Origin: Bedellia somnulentella
Taxonomy: Eukaryota > Arthropoda > Insecta > Lepidoptera > Bedelliidae
DNA length: 64,000 nucleotides
Reading direction: 5' to 3'
Assembly (NCBI GenBank): GCA_963576735.1
Contig: OY755182.1
Span: forward strand, 1,240,001 to 1,304,000
The notes below the pieces were generated by a model that saw only the letters and a program-made list of their open reading frames with translations, was not told where the DNA came from and made no database searches. Shown here piece after piece: positions 63,774-64,000 of this stretch (the stretch's first letter is position 1; each line of letters starts with the position of its first letter). The translations under genes were made by a program, and so were the position numbers.

Positions 63774-64000
63774 TGTTACGTACCGGGTTCTTAATTTGAT
63801 AAATACCAGTCACACTTTCGTGCAATAAGGTGTAATTATATTTATTGACCAATAACGCACTTTACACAACACAACAAACACTATCGATAATTAACTATCG
63901 ATACTCGCACTAATTAACAACACTAATTTACTCCGTTATAGTAACACTGTCCACACCGTTAAGCTTATTTCCGTAATCCGTATATCACTGCACTGTCGTA
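63774..64000 (-). repeat. 5' LTR (partial, 227 bp visible)
   Basis: Identical base for base, as far as I can compare by eye, to 60481-60707. Continues past the window. Confidence 0.95.

Larger units (their letters stand above)
49169..64000. other. Upstream intron or 5' flank of futsch
   Basis: No further futsch coding exon recognised. Filled with SINEs, RTE fragments, MITEs and an LTR retrotransposon. Stretches without a recognised feature: 49470-49760, 50640-51110, 51340-51588, 52259-53120, 53370-53900, 54475-54925, 54990-55456, 55710-56105, 56410-56610, 57045-57330, 58380-58690, 58885-59350, 59445-59805. Confidence 0.75.
60481..64000 (-). mobile_element. Ty3/gypsy LTR retrotransposon, internally deleted (runs off window)
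   Basis: Minus-strand element: 5' LTR at the right (63774 to beyond 64000), gag, then integrase, then 3' LTR 60481-60966. LTRs have TGTTACG...CGTAACA ends. Primer-binding site, polypurine tract, gag and integrase can be seen, but protease, reverse transcriptase and RNase H are absent. No envelope gene is seen. If the right LTR is the same length, the element would end near 64259. Confidence 0.94.

Noticed and set aside
60481..64000. Endogenous retrovirus with envelope
   Set aside because: The region between integrase and the 3' LTR is only about 15 bp; no envelope gene can be present.

Overview
This is eukaryotic, AT-rich, intron- and transposon-laden DNA, most likely from an insect and probably a moth or butterfly. 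The protein evidence is a split-exon orthologue of the insect microtubule-associated protein Futsch/MAP1. The order-level guess rests on repeats that look lepidopteran to me from general knowledge: Helitron-like elements starting TC and ending CTAG, RTE-type LINE tails, and a LINE 3' end with a GAAGAGATCGCTTTTAG-like segment. No database search was possible.

One host gene organises the window. futsch/MAP1 lies on the minus strand, and seven consecutive coding exons can be placed with matching splice phases: 49168-49070, 43279-43107, 36969-36741, 21543-21385, 12871-12678, 8131-7960, and a giant exon 6183-1 that is still open at the left edge. The five 5' exons plus the start of the giant exon carry the conserved N-terminal MAP1 region. 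The rest of the giant exon is a Lys/Glu/Ser-rich region followed by a long array of SPVPSEKA-type modules. The N-terminal coding exon(s) and promoter were not recognised with confidence and probably lie to the right; the 3' end lies to the left.

The introns (1.8 to 15.2 kb) are packed with mobile DNA. By number the main component is a ~245-bp SINE family (called SINE-A here, about 45 recognisable copies, many with 7-16 bp target-site duplications). There are also about ten copies of a ~365-bp tRNA-derived SINE (SINE-T) and many 5'-truncated ends of an RTE-type LINE. All three families end in the same ~45-nt tail: a CTCTG(C/G)C-like lead, a short CCCC/GGG hairpin, GGCGTGA, then TATG-type repeats. 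This strongly suggests that one LINE machinery mobilises them all. Larger elements are: a LINE with both ORFs intact (16596-20628); a 5'-truncated I-like LINE with RNase H (24302-26090); a degraded hAT transposon with TIRs and an 8-bp duplication (30964-31871); two Helitron-like elements (39730-40905); several MITEs; a 151-bp tandem array (38223-39370); and a young Ty3/gypsy LTR element that lacks protease, RT and RNase H (60481 to beyond 64000, minus strand). Nested insertions are common and can be dated relative to each other from their target-site duplications.
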